A DNA stretch of 64,000 nt from Flavobacteriales bacterium UBA6772 (GTDB lineage Bacteria > Bacteroidota > Bacteroidia > Flavobacteriales > Flavobacteriaceae), in the NCBI GenBank assembly GCA_905181765.1, contig CAJIYW010000001.1, positions 186,001 through 250,000 of the forward strand, given 5' to 3'. Each line of letters starts with the position of its first letter. Positions within the stretch are counted from its first letter, which is position 1. The notes beneath the pieces were generated by a model. The model saw only the letters and a program-made list of their open reading frames with translations, did no database searches and was not told the DNA's origin. Shown here one piece after another: positions 56,178-64,000 of this stretch. The translations under genes and the position numbers were made by a program.

Positions 56178-56981
56178 TTAGTTCTTTACGGGAATTTTAT
56201 TACGTTCTATTTTACCTTTCTTTAAAGCTTTGTGGTTTTCGTAGCAGTCTAATATTGCTTCAATCATTTGTAAATCTGATGCTTTTTTAATAAAATAATC
56301 TGAGTAATTGCAGTCTGTTAGTAATTCAGATAATTCTTGTCGATCCATATCTAAATACTCCATCATTACTTCTCTATCAAATTTACCAGCAAGCATTTTA
56401 CGTAAATTATCTTCTTTCTTTAATTTTTGTAATTTTTTTAACTGCTTTGGTTTTTTACCAAAAAGATTATATAAAAAATCTACTGGCTGAAACAATGCTG
56501 CTATGGGAGAAGAAAAGTTTTTCTTTTGAGGTTTCCCTACTTCATATGTTTGTGGTAATCCGTTTATTTTTATTCGCGTAAATCTATCTACAGGTACTTG
56601 TTTTACATCAATTTCTAAAACACCAATTAATTTAGTTGAGCGTATTACCACTTCTCTAATTTTTTCAGATTTTTCATATAAAGCAATTTCTAATTCATTT
56701 CCTTTTAGTAAATCATTGGTTATTTTTAGTTTGATTGATTCATACCCTAAATAGGAAACTAAAATAGTATCATTTACCCTAGTTGGAAGTTCAAAGTAAC
56801 CTAAATCATTAGTAATAGTTCCAGAAACCGTGTTAAGATTTAATATATGAGCAGCACTCAGAACTTTTTTGTTTTCAGCATGGATAATTTGCCCTTTTAA
56901 AGTTTTAATTGTTAAAGTTTCTGTTTGAGAAAAAGTGCATAAAGAGAAAAGAAAGCACAACGTGATTATTAATTTTTGCAT
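56178..56981 (-). CDS. Exported protein with carboxypeptidase-regulatory-like domain
   Basis: Signal peptide (MQKLIITLCFLFSLCTFSQ, start at 56981) followed by a beta-sandwich about residues 25-110 (LKGQIIHAENKKVLSAAHIL, TNDLGYFELPT) as in TonB-receptor N-termini, but with no plug or barrel after it. The basic C-terminal 150 residues (KKPKQLKKLQKLKKEDNL) are unlike any family I know. 267 residues. It probably sits in the periplasm or at the outer membrane. Single gene on this strand. Confidence 0.75.
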   Translation of the reverse strand: MQKLIITLCFLFSLCTFSQTETLTIKTLKGQIIHAENKKVLSAAHILNLNTVSGTITNDLGYFELPTRVNDTILVSYLGYESIKLKITNDLLKGNELEIALYEKSEKIREVVIRSTKLIGVLEIDVKQVPVDRFTRIKINGLPQTYEVGKPQKKNFSSPIAALFQPVDFLYNLFGKKPKQLKKLQKLKKEDNLRKMLAGKFDREVMMEYLDMDRQELSELLTDCNYSDYFIKKASDLQMIEAILDCYENHKALKKGKIERNKIPVKN

Positions 56982-57050
56982 AGACAAAAATAATAATAAT
57001 CTTAGATAATATGGTTAATTATTTGTGAAAGAAGTAAAAAAGTAAAAAGT

Positions 57051-57133
57051 GCGCACGAGAAGACTCGAACTTCCACGAACTTGCGTTCACAACCCCCTCA
57101 AGGTTGCGCGTCTACCAATTTCGCCACGTGCGC
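57051..57133 (-). tRNA. tRNA-Leu (anticodon GAG)
   Basis: Read on the minus strand: acceptor GCGCACG pairs with CGTGCGC, D-arm with TGGCGAAATTGGTAGACGC, anticodon stem CAACC/GGTTG around TTGAGGG (anticodon GAG), a long variable arm typical of tRNA-Leu, and T-arm GTTCGAGTC. 83 bases. It lies 45 bases downstream of tRNA-Lys on the same strand and is probably co-transcribed. Confidence 0.95.
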
Positions 57134-57178
57134 AAATTACTTTAAAGTAAAAAAGTCAAGCATAGGCTTAACTTTTTG

Positions 57179-57251
57179 TGACCGGGCTGGGGCTCGAACC
57201 CAGGACCCTCTCCTTAAAAGGGAGATGCTCTACCAACTGAGCTACCAGGTC
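57179..57251 (-). tRNA. tRNA-Lys (anticodon TTT)
   Basis: Read on the minus strand: TAGCTCAGTTGGTAGAGC D-arm, anticodon stem TCTCC/GGAGA around CTTTTAA (anticodon TTT), T-arm GGGTTCGAGCCCC. Acceptor stem GACCTGG with CCCGGTC pairs except for one T-C at pair 5. 73 bases. Confidence 0.93.
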
Positions 57252-57268
57252 TCTCCTTAAATCGATTG

Positions 57269-57276
57269 CAAATATA
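57269..57276 (-). promoter_or_regulatory. -7 element of the tRNA-Lys/tRNA-Leu transcript
   Basis: On the minus strand TATATTTG fits TAnnTTTG, 17 bases upstream of tRNA-Lys. No clear TTG element at -33. Confidence 0.5.
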
Positions 57277-57346
57277 CTATCAATCATTGAAAATATTCGT
57301 ATAAAAATGATTTTTTTTTAGCGATATTTGTCAAAAATAAAAAGAA

Positions 57347-57863
57347 ATGAAAATTGTACTCTTAGGTTACATGGCGTCTGGAAAATCTACGATTGGTAGA
57401 GAGATTTCTAAAAAGCTGGATATGAAATTCATAGACTTAGATGACTATATTTCGAAGAGAGAAAAGAGGTCGATTTCAGAGATTTTTAAAGTAGAAGGAG
57501 AAATATATTTTAGAAAAATTGAAAGCTTATACCTCGGTGAAATATTAAATTCTAAAGATAGTTTTATACTTTCTTTAGGCGGTGGAACTCCTTGTTATTC
57601 AAACAACATGGAATTGATACTGAATTCTGAAGCATCATCCATTTATATAAAAGCGGATATAAAAACACTAGCTTCAAGATTAATTGCCGAAAAAAATCAA
57701 AAGACCTTTAGTTGCAGACCTAGAAGATGATAAGCTTATAGAATTTGTAGCAAAGCATCTTTTTGAAAGAAGATTTTTTTACGAACAGGCTTCTATAACT
57801 GTTCATACTGAAGATAAGTCTATAGAAGAAATTATAACAGAAATAAGAATTCTATTATACTAA
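57347..57863 (+). pseudogene. aroK: Shikimate kinase, frameshifted
   Basis: Phosphorylates shikimate at the 3-hydroxyl using ATP. Walker A GYMASGKSTIG near residue 7, the shikimate-binding DLDDYI and FRKIES, and LSLGGGTPCY are visible. The frame is lost at AEKNQ near 57701 through one extra A (CAAAAG for CAAAG) and continues with RPLVADLEDDKLIEFVAKH and ERRFFYEQASITVHT to a stop at 57863. Corrected length about 171 residues, normal. Its last bases overlap those of the convergent phosphoribosyltransferase. Confidence 0.88.
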
Positions 57864-58360
57864 ATACGCAATGGCATTTGTTTCTTTAAATTCTACTTGC
57901 ACGCTGCTCTTTTATTGATGTGGATAATGAGATACCCTTAAAATCTGCCTTTACAGGATATTTTTTATGATTTCTATTCACTAAAACAGCGGTTTTAAAC
58001 CTTTTTAAAGGCACTTCTAAAAAGTGTTTAATTCCGTATATTAAAGTAGCTGCCAGAGTTTAAAACATCATCTACTAATACCAATGATTTATTTTTGTAA
58101 TCATTTACAGAAATAGAGGTAGTTATTGGTCGTAAAGGCTTTTTTTTATCAATAATAACTTCACAAAGTGTAACGGTAATAGTAGAAATTTCTTCTAAAA
58201 CTTTTGCTATTTTTTTTGAAAAGATAAATCCATTTCCCACAATACCTGCAATAATTACCTCTTTTTCAGAACTATTACTTTCATAAATTTGATAGGCTAT
58301 TCTTTTAATTTTCTGATTTATCTGAGTGTTGTCTAAAATTATATTGTTTTCTGCGATCAT
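57855..58360 (-). pseudogene. PyrR-like phosphoribosyltransferase, two frameshifts
   Basis: Type I phosphoribosyltransferase family protein (PyrR-like). The PRPP-binding loop LVLVDDVLNSGS is present near residue 100. The frame breaks near 58047 (extra base after GSGS-like NSGS), continuing with TLIYGIKHFLEVPLKRFKTA and VNRNHKKYPVKADFKG, and breaks again near 57904, continuing with VQVEFKETNAIAYLV to a stop at 57855. Corrected length about 168 residues. It overlaps the end of aroK by 9 bases. An S4-domain gene lies directly upstream with a 4-base overlap. Activity (pyrimidine regulation or salvage) is not shown. Confidence 0.82.
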
Positions 58361-58737
58361 ATATCTTCTGTTGTTTCTTCTTGATAACCGTCTATATCTC
58401 TTCTGTCTTTTTTTGTTGGTCTACCAATTCCTTTTTTTCTGTAATAATCTTTGGCATATTTTAAAAGTTCTGTCTTTTCAAACTCCTCTTTTGGTGTAAC
58501 ATCTTTTCTATATTGATCTACCAATTTAGCACCAACTCTGCTCTCAGGTAAACTTAATACTTTTATTTGATAATTAATCTGATTTTTTCGAACCACTACT
58601 AATTCACCACCAAAAATTTCTTTTGAAGGTTTTATACTTTTAGCATCCATCTTAACTTGTCCTTTTTTACAGGCTGTTGTTGCTATTGTTCTCGTTTTAA
58701 AAATGCGAATGCACCATAAATATTTATCAATTCTCAT
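58357..58737 (-). CDS. S4-domain RNA-binding protein, Hsp15-like
   Basis: Small RNA-binding protein similar to heat-shock protein Hsp15 (HslR), which acts on stalled 50S subunits. The S4 domain is seen in MRIDKYLWCIRIFKTRTIAT and CKKGQVKMDAKSIKPS, with a basic C-terminal tail (YYRKKGIGRPTKKDRRD). 126 residues. First gene of the pair with the phosphoribosyltransferase (4-base overlap). Confidence 0.9.
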   Translation of the reverse strand: MRIDKYLWCIRIFKTRTIATTACKKGQVKMDAKSIKPSKEIFGGELVVVRKNQINYQIKVLSLPESRVGAKLVDQYRKDVTPKEEFEKTELLKYAKDYYRKKGIGRPTKKDRRDIDGYQEETTEDI

Positions 58738-58809
58738 AAAAAAAGTTAAAATATAATGTTTGTCTTTTTACAAAGGTATAAAAATGGTAAATTGCAGGCT
58801 TAAATTTAT

Positions 58810-59627
58810 ATGATTATAATGAATAAAATTAAAAATATTTTTTTACTTCTTTTAATAGGAGTTGCGCTAGTGTATTCTTGTGATGATGATAATAATACTT
58901 TTTCTAACCCATTTTTAGATATTAACCATGAGGAGTTAGCGATTAAGGATAACGATTCAATAGTAAAATTTTTACAGAATAATTATTATGATGTTTCTGT
59001 AGACTCAATTAAAACATTAGTTGCTGGAGAAATTTCGTTGTTTGACGATACCAGTAAATTAAAATCTATAAGCGTTGTAGAAAATAACATTGACCATACC
59101 TTATATGTATATACTATAGAGGAAGGTCAACCCTCTCCTGCAAAAGGAAACCCTACAGTAATGGATTCAGTATATGTAAAGTATTCTGGACGTGCTTTTT
59201 TAGAATCAGACATTTCAACTTCTAATTTTGATATTAATGAAACTGGAATTTGGTTTACTTTAAGTGCTGTTGTGAAAGGATGGAAGTTTGGTATTTCAAA
59301 TTTTTTAAGTGGAGAATTAAAGAAAGATTCAAGTGGAGGTGTTTTTAATGGACCAATTACGTATTTAAATACAGGTAAAGGATTTTTATTTATTCCTTCT
59401 GGTTTGGGTATCCTTCAAGTAATGCATTTAATTATAGTAATAATTTAGTGGATACAAATTTGTTATTTTATGTAGATTTATTGGAGATCGTAGAAGATAC
59501 AGACCATGATAATGACGGTGTACCTTCAATACAGGAAGATGCTGATGGAGACGGTGATCCAACAAATGATTTTAGTGACAATAGTAATCCTACGGTACCA
59601 GATTATTTGAATCCAAATATCAATTAA
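58810..59627 (+). pseudogene. FKBP-type peptidyl-prolyl isomerase lipoprotein with Asp-rich tail, frameshifted
   Basis: Lipoprotein signal with LIGVALVYSC (lipobox, Cys about 24) anchors it to a membrane. An FKBP-like domain follows (PTVMDSVYVKYSGRAFLESD, GWKFGISNFLSGELK). The frame is lost near 59411 through a missing T and resumes with YPSSNAFNYSNNLVDTNLLF, YVDLLEIVEDTDHDND and the tail DADGDGDPTNDF, a calcium-binding-like repeat, to a stop at 59627. Corrected length about 272 residues. A terminator follows. Confidence 0.82.
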
Positions 59628-59630
59628 TAA

Positions 59631-59664
59631 AAAAAAGGCTCTTGAGAAATCAAGAGCCTTTTTT
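59631..59664. terminator. Bidirectional terminator between the FKBP gene and the beta-barrel gene
   Basis: AAAAAAGGCTCTTGA / TCAAGAGCCTTTTTT with a GAAA loop; poly-T on both strands. Confidence 0.85.
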
Positions 59665-59683
59665 ATTATAACATAATATTTCT

Positions 59684-60286
59684 TTAGAATTTATACGATA
59701 AACCAATTATAATTTGATTCACTCTTGTATCAAAAGTAACATTTGTATTTGTTGCAACGTTTAAAAAGGTAGATTCTACGGCATTTAGTCCTCTTTCCCA
59801 ACGCACATCAATTCCTAAATTACCCAATTCAATACCTGCCCCAAATTGCAGCCCAACTGAAAAGCCATCTGTATCAACTTCAGATATATCATTAAGACTA
59901 AAGTCTGAGTTTAGTATGTACTGAAAAGAAGGTCCCGCAAAAACGTTCCCAATACCAAAAAACCTTTTACCTATCAAGACAGGAATATCAACTTTTTGGA
60001 AGTTGTAAGAAGTTGTTTGACTTCCTTTGTAGAGCAATTCATTTTCTAAGTTTGTGTATACTAATTCTGGTCTTAAATAAAAGCCAATTATTGGCAGTTT
60101 AAAACGCAACCAAATACCTGCATGGTAACCTGTTTTGCTTTCTGCTCCGGTAAAAACATCTTCACTCACACTTTGAATAGATTCTGAATTGTAGTTTAAA
60201 CCTGCTTTTACTCCAAAATCTATTTGTGCTGTTGAAGTTTGACTAAATGCAAAAGCCAATGACATCATTAAAAATACTTTTTTCAT
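59684..60286 (-). CDS. Porin-family outer-membrane beta-barrel protein
   Basis: Signal peptide (MKKVFLMMSLAFAFSQTSTA) then an eight-strand-like barrel: alternating aromatic and polar strands, FGVKAGLNYNS near the N-terminus, GYHAGIWLRF and IDVRWERGLNAV later, and a terminal Phe in IIGLSYKF. 200 residues, the usual size of OmpW/PorT-type barrels in flavobacteria. Single gene. Function unknown, structural or a small pore. Confidence 0.85.
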   Translation of the reverse strand: MKKVFLMMSLAFAFSQTSTAQIDFGVKAGLNYNSESIQSVSEDVFTGAESKTGYHAGIWLRFKLPIIGFYLRPELVYTNLENELLYKGSQTTSYNFQKVDIPVLIGKRFFGIGNVFAGPSFQYILNSDFSLNDISEVDTDGFSVGLQFGAGIELGNLGIDVRWERGLNAVESTFLNVATNTNVTFDTRVNQIIIGLSYKF

Positions 60287-60334
60287 AGTTTTAAATTTAA
60301 TTGTTAGGGATTATTAGTAAAATGCTTTTATTTT

Positions 60335-61282
60335 CTAGAAATTACCTTTCCTCACCGCTTTTACAACAGCAGCAGCATCTAAACCATATTTTGCCATCAA
60401 TTGTTCTGGTGTACCAGACTCTCCAAAAGTATCATTTGTTGCAACAAATTCTTGAGGAGTAGGTGTATTTAATGCTAAAGTTCTAGAAACACTTTCACCT
60501 AATCCACCTAATTTGTTATGTTCCTCTGCGGTAACAATGCAACCTGTTTTTGCAACAGACTTTAAAATTATTTCCTCGTCTAAAGGCTTAATTGTATGAA
60601 TATTAATTACTTCAACAGAAATACCTTCTGCTTCTAATTGCTCCGCAGCTTGTAAAGATTCCCAAACTAAGTGACCAGTTGCAACAATAGTTACATCTGT
60701 ACCTTCTGTTAACTGAATTCCTTTACCAATTTCAAATGGTTTGTCTGTTGGCATAAATACAGGCACTTTTGGTCTTCCAAAACGCAAGTAAACTGGGCCA
60801 TCAAAATCTGCTATTGCAATCGTTGCTGCTTTTGTTTGGTTGTAATCACAAGTGTTAATTACAGTCATTCCTGGCAACATTTTCATTAAACCAATATCCT
60901 CTAGTATTTGGTGGGTTGCACCATCTTCACCTAAAGTAACTCCTGCATGAGAAGCACAAATTTTTACATTTTTACCTGAGTAGGCAACAGATTGACGAAT
61001 TTGATCATAAACTCTTCCTGTAGAAAAGTTTGCAAATGTTCCTGTAAAAGGAATTTTACCCCCAATTGTTAAACCAGCTGCAATACCAATCATATTTGCT
61101 TCTGCAATACCAATCTGGAAAAATCTTTCCGGGTTTTCTGCTATAAATTGATCCATCTTTAAAGAACCAATTAAATCAGCACATAAAGCAACTACATTTG
61201 GGTTTGTTCTACCTAACTCAGTTAAACCGTCTCCAAAACCTGAACGTGTATCCTTTTTTTCTGTGTACGTGTATTTTTTCAT
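60335..61282 (-). CDS. Transketolase C-terminal half (split enzyme)
   Basis: Pyrimidine-binding and C-terminal transketolase domains only, with catalytic Glu in QIGIAEANMIGIAAGL near residue 80 and the TPP-pyrimidine region, and HNKLGGLGESV later. The PP-binding domain with the GDG motif is absent, as expected for the two-gene form used by Bacteroidota. 315 residues, normal for the C-half. The N-half is normally next to it but is not here: upstream there is a 150-base gap and then maf on the same strand. Pentose phosphate enzyme if paired with a distant N-half. Confidence 0.88.
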   Translation of the reverse strand: MKKYTYTEKKDTRSGFGDGLTELGRTNPNVVALCADLIGSLKMDQFIAENPERFFQIGIAEANMIGIAAGLTIGGKIPFTGTFANFSTGRVYDQIRQSVAYSGKNVKICASHAGVTLGEDGATHQILEDIGLMKMLPGMTVINTCDYNQTKAATIAIADFDGPVYLRFGRPKVPVFMPTDKPFEIGKGIQLTEGTDVTIVATGHLVWESLQAAEQLEAEGISVEVINIHTIKPLDEEIILKSVAKTGCIVTAEEHNKLGGLGESVSRTLALNTPTPQEFVATNDTFGESGTPEQLMAKYGLDAAAVVKAVRKGNF

Positions 61283-61435
61283 TATAATATTGTAAAGTAT
61301 TGTGTTGTTTAATTTTGCGTAAAAATAAACTTTTATTTATTTCTAAAGAAAATAAAAGCGAGAATAGACGCAAGACTTTTTAACATAATGTGAGAAACTG
61401 CCAAAAGTTGCGATTTATTCTGCTAAATAGTCTAT

Positions 61436-62016
61436 TTACAAGTCCATTAGCTCTTTGTAAAGTTTATGCACTGGCAAGCCTACTACATTAAAATAACTGC
61501 CTTCTATCTTTTCTATGCCAATAAACCCTATCCATTCTTGAATTCCATATGCCACCCGCCTTATCAAAAGGTTTGTAATTGTTGATGTAGTACTGAATTT
61601 CATCATCAGAAAGTTCTTTAAATGTAACGATTGTAATATCATTAATAATTTTTTGAAAAGAAGTACTCTTTAAACATACAGAAGTAATTACTTCATGTTT
61701 TTTTCCAGACATAGCTCTTAACATAGTAAAAGCGTCTTTTGCATCCTTAGGCTTGCCTAATGCTTTGCCTTCTAACCAAACAATAGTGTCTGAAGTAATT
61801 AGTAAATCTTTATCATTTAAAGCAGAAAATGCGTCCGATTTTAAATTCGATAGGTAAGTCAGTAATTGCTACACCTTTTAAATTTTCTGGATAAATTTCT
61901 TCAATTTCTTTTAATTGTATCGAAAAATCAATATCTAAATCTCTAAAAAATTGTTGCCTTCGTGGAGAACCAGAAGCAAGAATTACATTATAGTTGTTCA
62001 GTTTTTGTTTCAGCAT
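61436..62016 (-). pseudogene. Maf-like nucleoside triphosphate pyrophosphatase, frameshifted
   Basis: Maf/HAM1-type pyrophosphatase that limits non-canonical nucleotides. The N-terminal VILASGSPRRQQFF motif and the phosphate site SDTIVW are visible. The frame is lost near 61850 through one extra T and again near 61558 through one extra G; between and after them DAFSALNDKDLLITSDTIVW, GKALGKPKDAKDAFT and YGIQEWIGFIGIEKI are found, ending KELMDL. Corrected length about 192 residues, normal. Single gene; the transketolase half follows. Confidence 0.85.
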
Positions 62017-62090
62017 TTAGTTTTATTTTTTTAGAAAGACAAAATTAGTAATCTTTTTAGTAATTATGGTCAATACCAGACAACTCTAAG

Positions 62091-62098
62091 TATCTTTG
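62091..62098 (+). promoter_or_regulatory. Candidate -7 element upstream of the DEAD-box helicase
   Basis: TATCTTTG matches TAnnTTTG, with no clear TTG at -33; 34 bases before the start codon. Confidence 0.4.
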
Positions 62099-62132
62099 CC
62101 CGTTAGATTAAATAAAAAAAACATTTTAATAG

Positions 62133-63443
62133 ATGGCAAATCATATAAAAGGGCAAGAAGAAATATTACAAAAGCTGCATATTAGTCAGTTAAATCCTAT
62201 GCAAGAGGAAGCTATTGCAACGATTAAGAAAAATACAAATACGATTCTTTTATCTCCAACAGGAACAGGAAAAACACTTGCTTTTGCCTTACCATTGTTG
62301 TCATTTTTAGATCCAAATATACAAGAAATACAGGCTTTAATTCTAGTACCTTCGAGGGAATTAGCCATTCAAATAGAACAAGTTATTCGTTCTATGGGAT
62401 CTGGTTACAAAGTAAACGCAGTTTATGGAGGTAGACCAATGTCTAAGGATAAAATAGAATTAAAACACGTACCGGCAATTCTAATAGGAACTCCAGGTAG
62501 GATTTCAGATCATTTTGCAAATGAACGTTTTTCTAAGGATCATATTAAAACATTAATTTTAGATGAGTTTGATAAGTCTTTAGAAGTTGGTTTTGAATAT
62601 GAAATGAGAGGTGTTATCAATCAATTAATATCTTTAAATAAAAGAATATTAACATCTGCAACACAAGGAGTAGAAATTCCTGATTTCGTGAGGTTAGATC
62701 AACCAAATACGGTAAATTATTTAAAGGCAACAACTTCTAAATTAGAAATAAGAACTGTATTGTCTCCTTCAAAGAACAAGCAAAACACATTATTACATTT
62801 ATTAAATTTCTTAGGAAATAAACAAGGAATTATTTTTTGTAACTTAAAAGATAGTATCAACAACCTAAGTACTTTTTTAGAAAGTAAAAACATTAAGCAT
62901 GGATGTTTTAGTGGAGGAATGGAACAAAAAGACAGAGAACGTTCTTTAATAAAGTTCAGAAACGGAACCAACCAACTTTTAATTGCTACAGATTTGGCAG
63001 CAAGAGGAATTGATGTTCCAGAAATGAAATATATAATTCATTATGAATTACCAAGAGAGGTGGAGGAGTTTACTCATAGAAACGGCCGAACAGCTAGAGT
63101 TTCCGCAAAGGGAACTGCATATGTTTTAAAATGGAAAGAAGAACGTTTACCAGATTTTATTAAGCATGCAGATTTAGAGAACATTTCCAAGCAAGCAGAA
63201 AGAAAACCGGTTTTTTGGGAAACACTGTTTATTTCTGGAGGAAGAAAAGATAAAATATCTAAAGGTGATATTGCTGGTTTATTTATAAAACAAGGAAAGT
63301 TAACAAAAGATCAATTAGGAAATATAGAACTAAAACAAGATTGTGCTTTTGTTGCCGTTCCGGCAACTTTAGCTGCTGATCTTGCGGAAAAATTGAATAA
63401 TTCTCGTTTAAAAAAGAAAAAAGTTAGAATTTACGGGGTCTAA
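62133..63443 (+). CDS. DEAD-box RNA helicase (DEFD variant)
   Basis: ATP-dependent RNA helicase for ribosome assembly or RNA turnover, often cold-linked. Motif I SPTGTGKTLAF, PSRELAIQ, TPGRI, motif II as LDEFDKS, motif III SATQ, and HRNGRTAR in motif VI are visible, over 436 residues. Motif II is DEFD rather than DEAD. The C-terminal tail is short. It is followed by the cold shock gene. Confidence 0.93.
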   Translation: MANHIKGQEEILQKLHISQLNPMQEEAIATIKKNTNTILLSPTGTGKTLAFALPLLSFLDPNIQEIQALILVPSRELAIQIEQVIRSMGSGYKVNAVYGGRPMSKDKIELKHVPAILIGTPGRISDHFANERFSKDHIKTLILDEFDKSLEVGFEYEMRGVINQLISLNKRILTSATQGVEIPDFVRLDQPNTVNYLKATTSKLEIRTVLSPSKNKQNTLLHLLNFLGNKQGIIFCNLKDSINNLSTFLESKNIKHGCFSGGMEQKDRERSLIKFRNGTNQLLIATDLAARGIDVPEMKYIIHYELPREVEEFTHRNGRTARVSAKGTAYVLKWKEERLPDFIKHADLENISKQAERKPVFWETLFISGGRKDKISKGDIAGLFIKQGKLTKDQLGNIELKQDCAFVAVPATLAADLAEKLNNSRLKKKKVRIYGV

Positions 63444-63499
63444 AAGCCTTGTTCTTAAGGAGAAACGTAACATTTTTTAATATTTTTACAAATTTATAG

Positions 63500-63529
63500 T
63501 TGTTATTTCATTTAAAGAGTATAATTTTG
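63500..63529 (+). promoter_or_regulatory. Promoter of the cold shock gene
   Basis: TTG at 63500-63502, a 19-base spacer and TAATTTTG at 63522-63529 match the Bacteroidota consensus TTG-N19-TAnnTTTG. The start codon is 32 bases downstream. Confidence 0.65.
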
Positions 63530-63561
63530 CAGAATAATATTACAAATTAAATTATAATAAG

Positions 63562-63753
63562 ATGAACAAAGGTACAGTAAAGTTTTTCAATGAGTCTAAA
63601 GGATTTGGATTTATTACAGAAGAAGGAGTTGATAAAGATCATTTCGTTCACATTTCTGGATTAGTAGATGAAATCAGAGAAGGTGATCAAGTTGAATTTG
63701 ACTTACAAGAAGGAAACAAAGGATTAAATGCAGTTAACGTTAAAGTTATATAA
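63562..63753 (+). CDS. Cold shock protein, CspA family
   Basis: Single-strand nucleic acid-binding beta-barrel, an RNA chaperone. RNP-1 ESKGFGFIT and RNP-2 DHFVHIS are intact. 63 residues, at the short end of the family. Has its own promoter and terminator. It sits next to a DEAD-box helicase, a natural functional pairing in RNA unfolding at low temperature. Confidence 0.96.
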   Translation: MNKGTVKFFNESKGFGFITEEGVDKDHFVHISGLVDEIREGDQVEFDLQEGNKGLNAVNVKVI

Positions 63754-63780
63754 TTTTAAATTCATATTTTTTCAAAAAAG

Positions 63781-63810
63781 AGCCCATCTTATAAAGTTGG
63801 GCTTTTTTCT
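63781..63810 (+). terminator. Terminator after the cold shock gene
   Basis: AGCCCA / TGGGCT hairpin with an 11-base loop, A-run before and T-run after. Confidence 0.7.
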
Positions 63811-63969
63811 TGCTCTAAATTTAAATATAGTATTTTATCTAAGCGTGTTTAAAGCTTATTATGGCTTCATAGAAATAATATTTAAACTCGCTAAAACAAT
63901 CACCAATAATACTGCATATAAAAAAGGCAACCCATAAAAACTGTTGTTACCTTTGTAAAAAATATTTTA

Positions 63970-64000
63970 ATGTCAAAAAAATTTTCAGATTTAAGAATTA
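63970..64000 (+). CDS. Start of a further gene cut by the window end (partial)
   Basis: ATG at 63970 followed by MSKKFSDLRI. A -7-like TACCTTTG at 63948-63955 lies 15 bases before it. The FSDL start resembles the Q-motif of DEAD-box helicases, but ten residues are too few to name it. Confidence 0.4.
   Translation, partial: MSKKFSDLRI

Noticed and set aside
57051..57251. The tRNA pair as an integration hotspot
   Set aside because: No tRNA-end repeat, integrase or foreign-looking genes follow; both flanks are ordinary genes.
63522..63529. Cold shock promoter as part of a larger regulatory RNA switch
   Set aside because: The leader is only about 30 bases with no visible alternative stems, too short for a known thermosensor.
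63728..63937. 69-codon plus-strand frame after the cold shock gene
   Set aside because: It begins inside the cold shock coding end and runs across the terminator hairpin, so it is a chance frame.

Overview
This 64 kb window looks like core chromosome from a marine-type member of the Flavobacteriaceae (Bacteroidota), close to Polaribacter or Tenacibaculum. The evidence is very low GC, promoters of the Bacteroidota -7 type (TAnnTTTG, in the best cases with TTG about 19-21 bases upstream), SusC/Oar-like TonB receptors with a carboxypeptidase-regulatory N-terminus, PorX and a PorV/PorQ-like protein of the type IX secretion world, an LpxC-FabZ fusion, RNase Y, BshB1, and a 6S RNA of the flavobacterial kind between zapA and rny. 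The genus is an inference; the phylum and family are well supported.

Layout. 0.1-4.1 kb: pcm, kdsC, a Rossmann/DUF2520 gene, a trans-sulfuration lyase and bshB1. 4.1-9.5 kb: tRNA-His, a slipin, a decayed LytTR regulator, uvrA, an ECF sigma factor and a 47-residue companion ORF. 9.5-17.6 kb: nth, bcp, a TonB receptor with an M23 peptidase, then a coiled-coil protein, zapA, 6S RNA and rny. 17.6-31 kb: xerD, aroQ, GNAT, DUF4105, PorV/PorQ-like, YheT hydrolase, pssA, lptB, an AhpD-like protein, tatC, kdsD, recQ, a ZIP transporter and a methyltransferase. 31-40 kb: THUMP methyltransferase, priA, rpsF-rpsR-rplI and an Oar-like receptor. 40-53 kb: a DUF6495-like gene, TrmH, ald, tsaE, porX, an HD hydrolase, lpxD-lpxC/fabZ-lpxA-efp-lpxD2, sucD and fabG. 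53-64 kb: a vWA-like membrane protein, prohibitin, tRNA-Leu and tRNA-Lys, aroK, a phosphoribosyltransferase, an S4 protein, an FKBP lipoprotein, a beta-barrel, the transketolase C-half, maf, a DEAD-box helicase, a cold shock protein and the start of another gene.

How genes work together. kdsC and kdsD belong to Kdo synthesis, and lpxD/lpxC-fabZ/lpxA build lipid A, which lptB helps export. aroQ and aroK are shikimate-pathway steps. TatC, PorX and the PorV/PorQ-like protein belong to envelope export. uvrA, nth, recQ and priA are DNA repair and restart genes.

The most striking global feature is at least fourteen genes broken by one or a few single-base indels, mostly one extra base, including genes expected to be important (priA, pssA, aroK). 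In each case the remaining protein continues in the next frame with no other sign of decay, so consensus sequencing error is more likely than real gene loss. Two other loci (a LytTR regulator and a small outer-membrane protein) are shortened and look like real remnants. I found no phage, insertion sequence, CRISPR array, defence island or other clearly novel multi-gene system; the window is essentially housekeeping.
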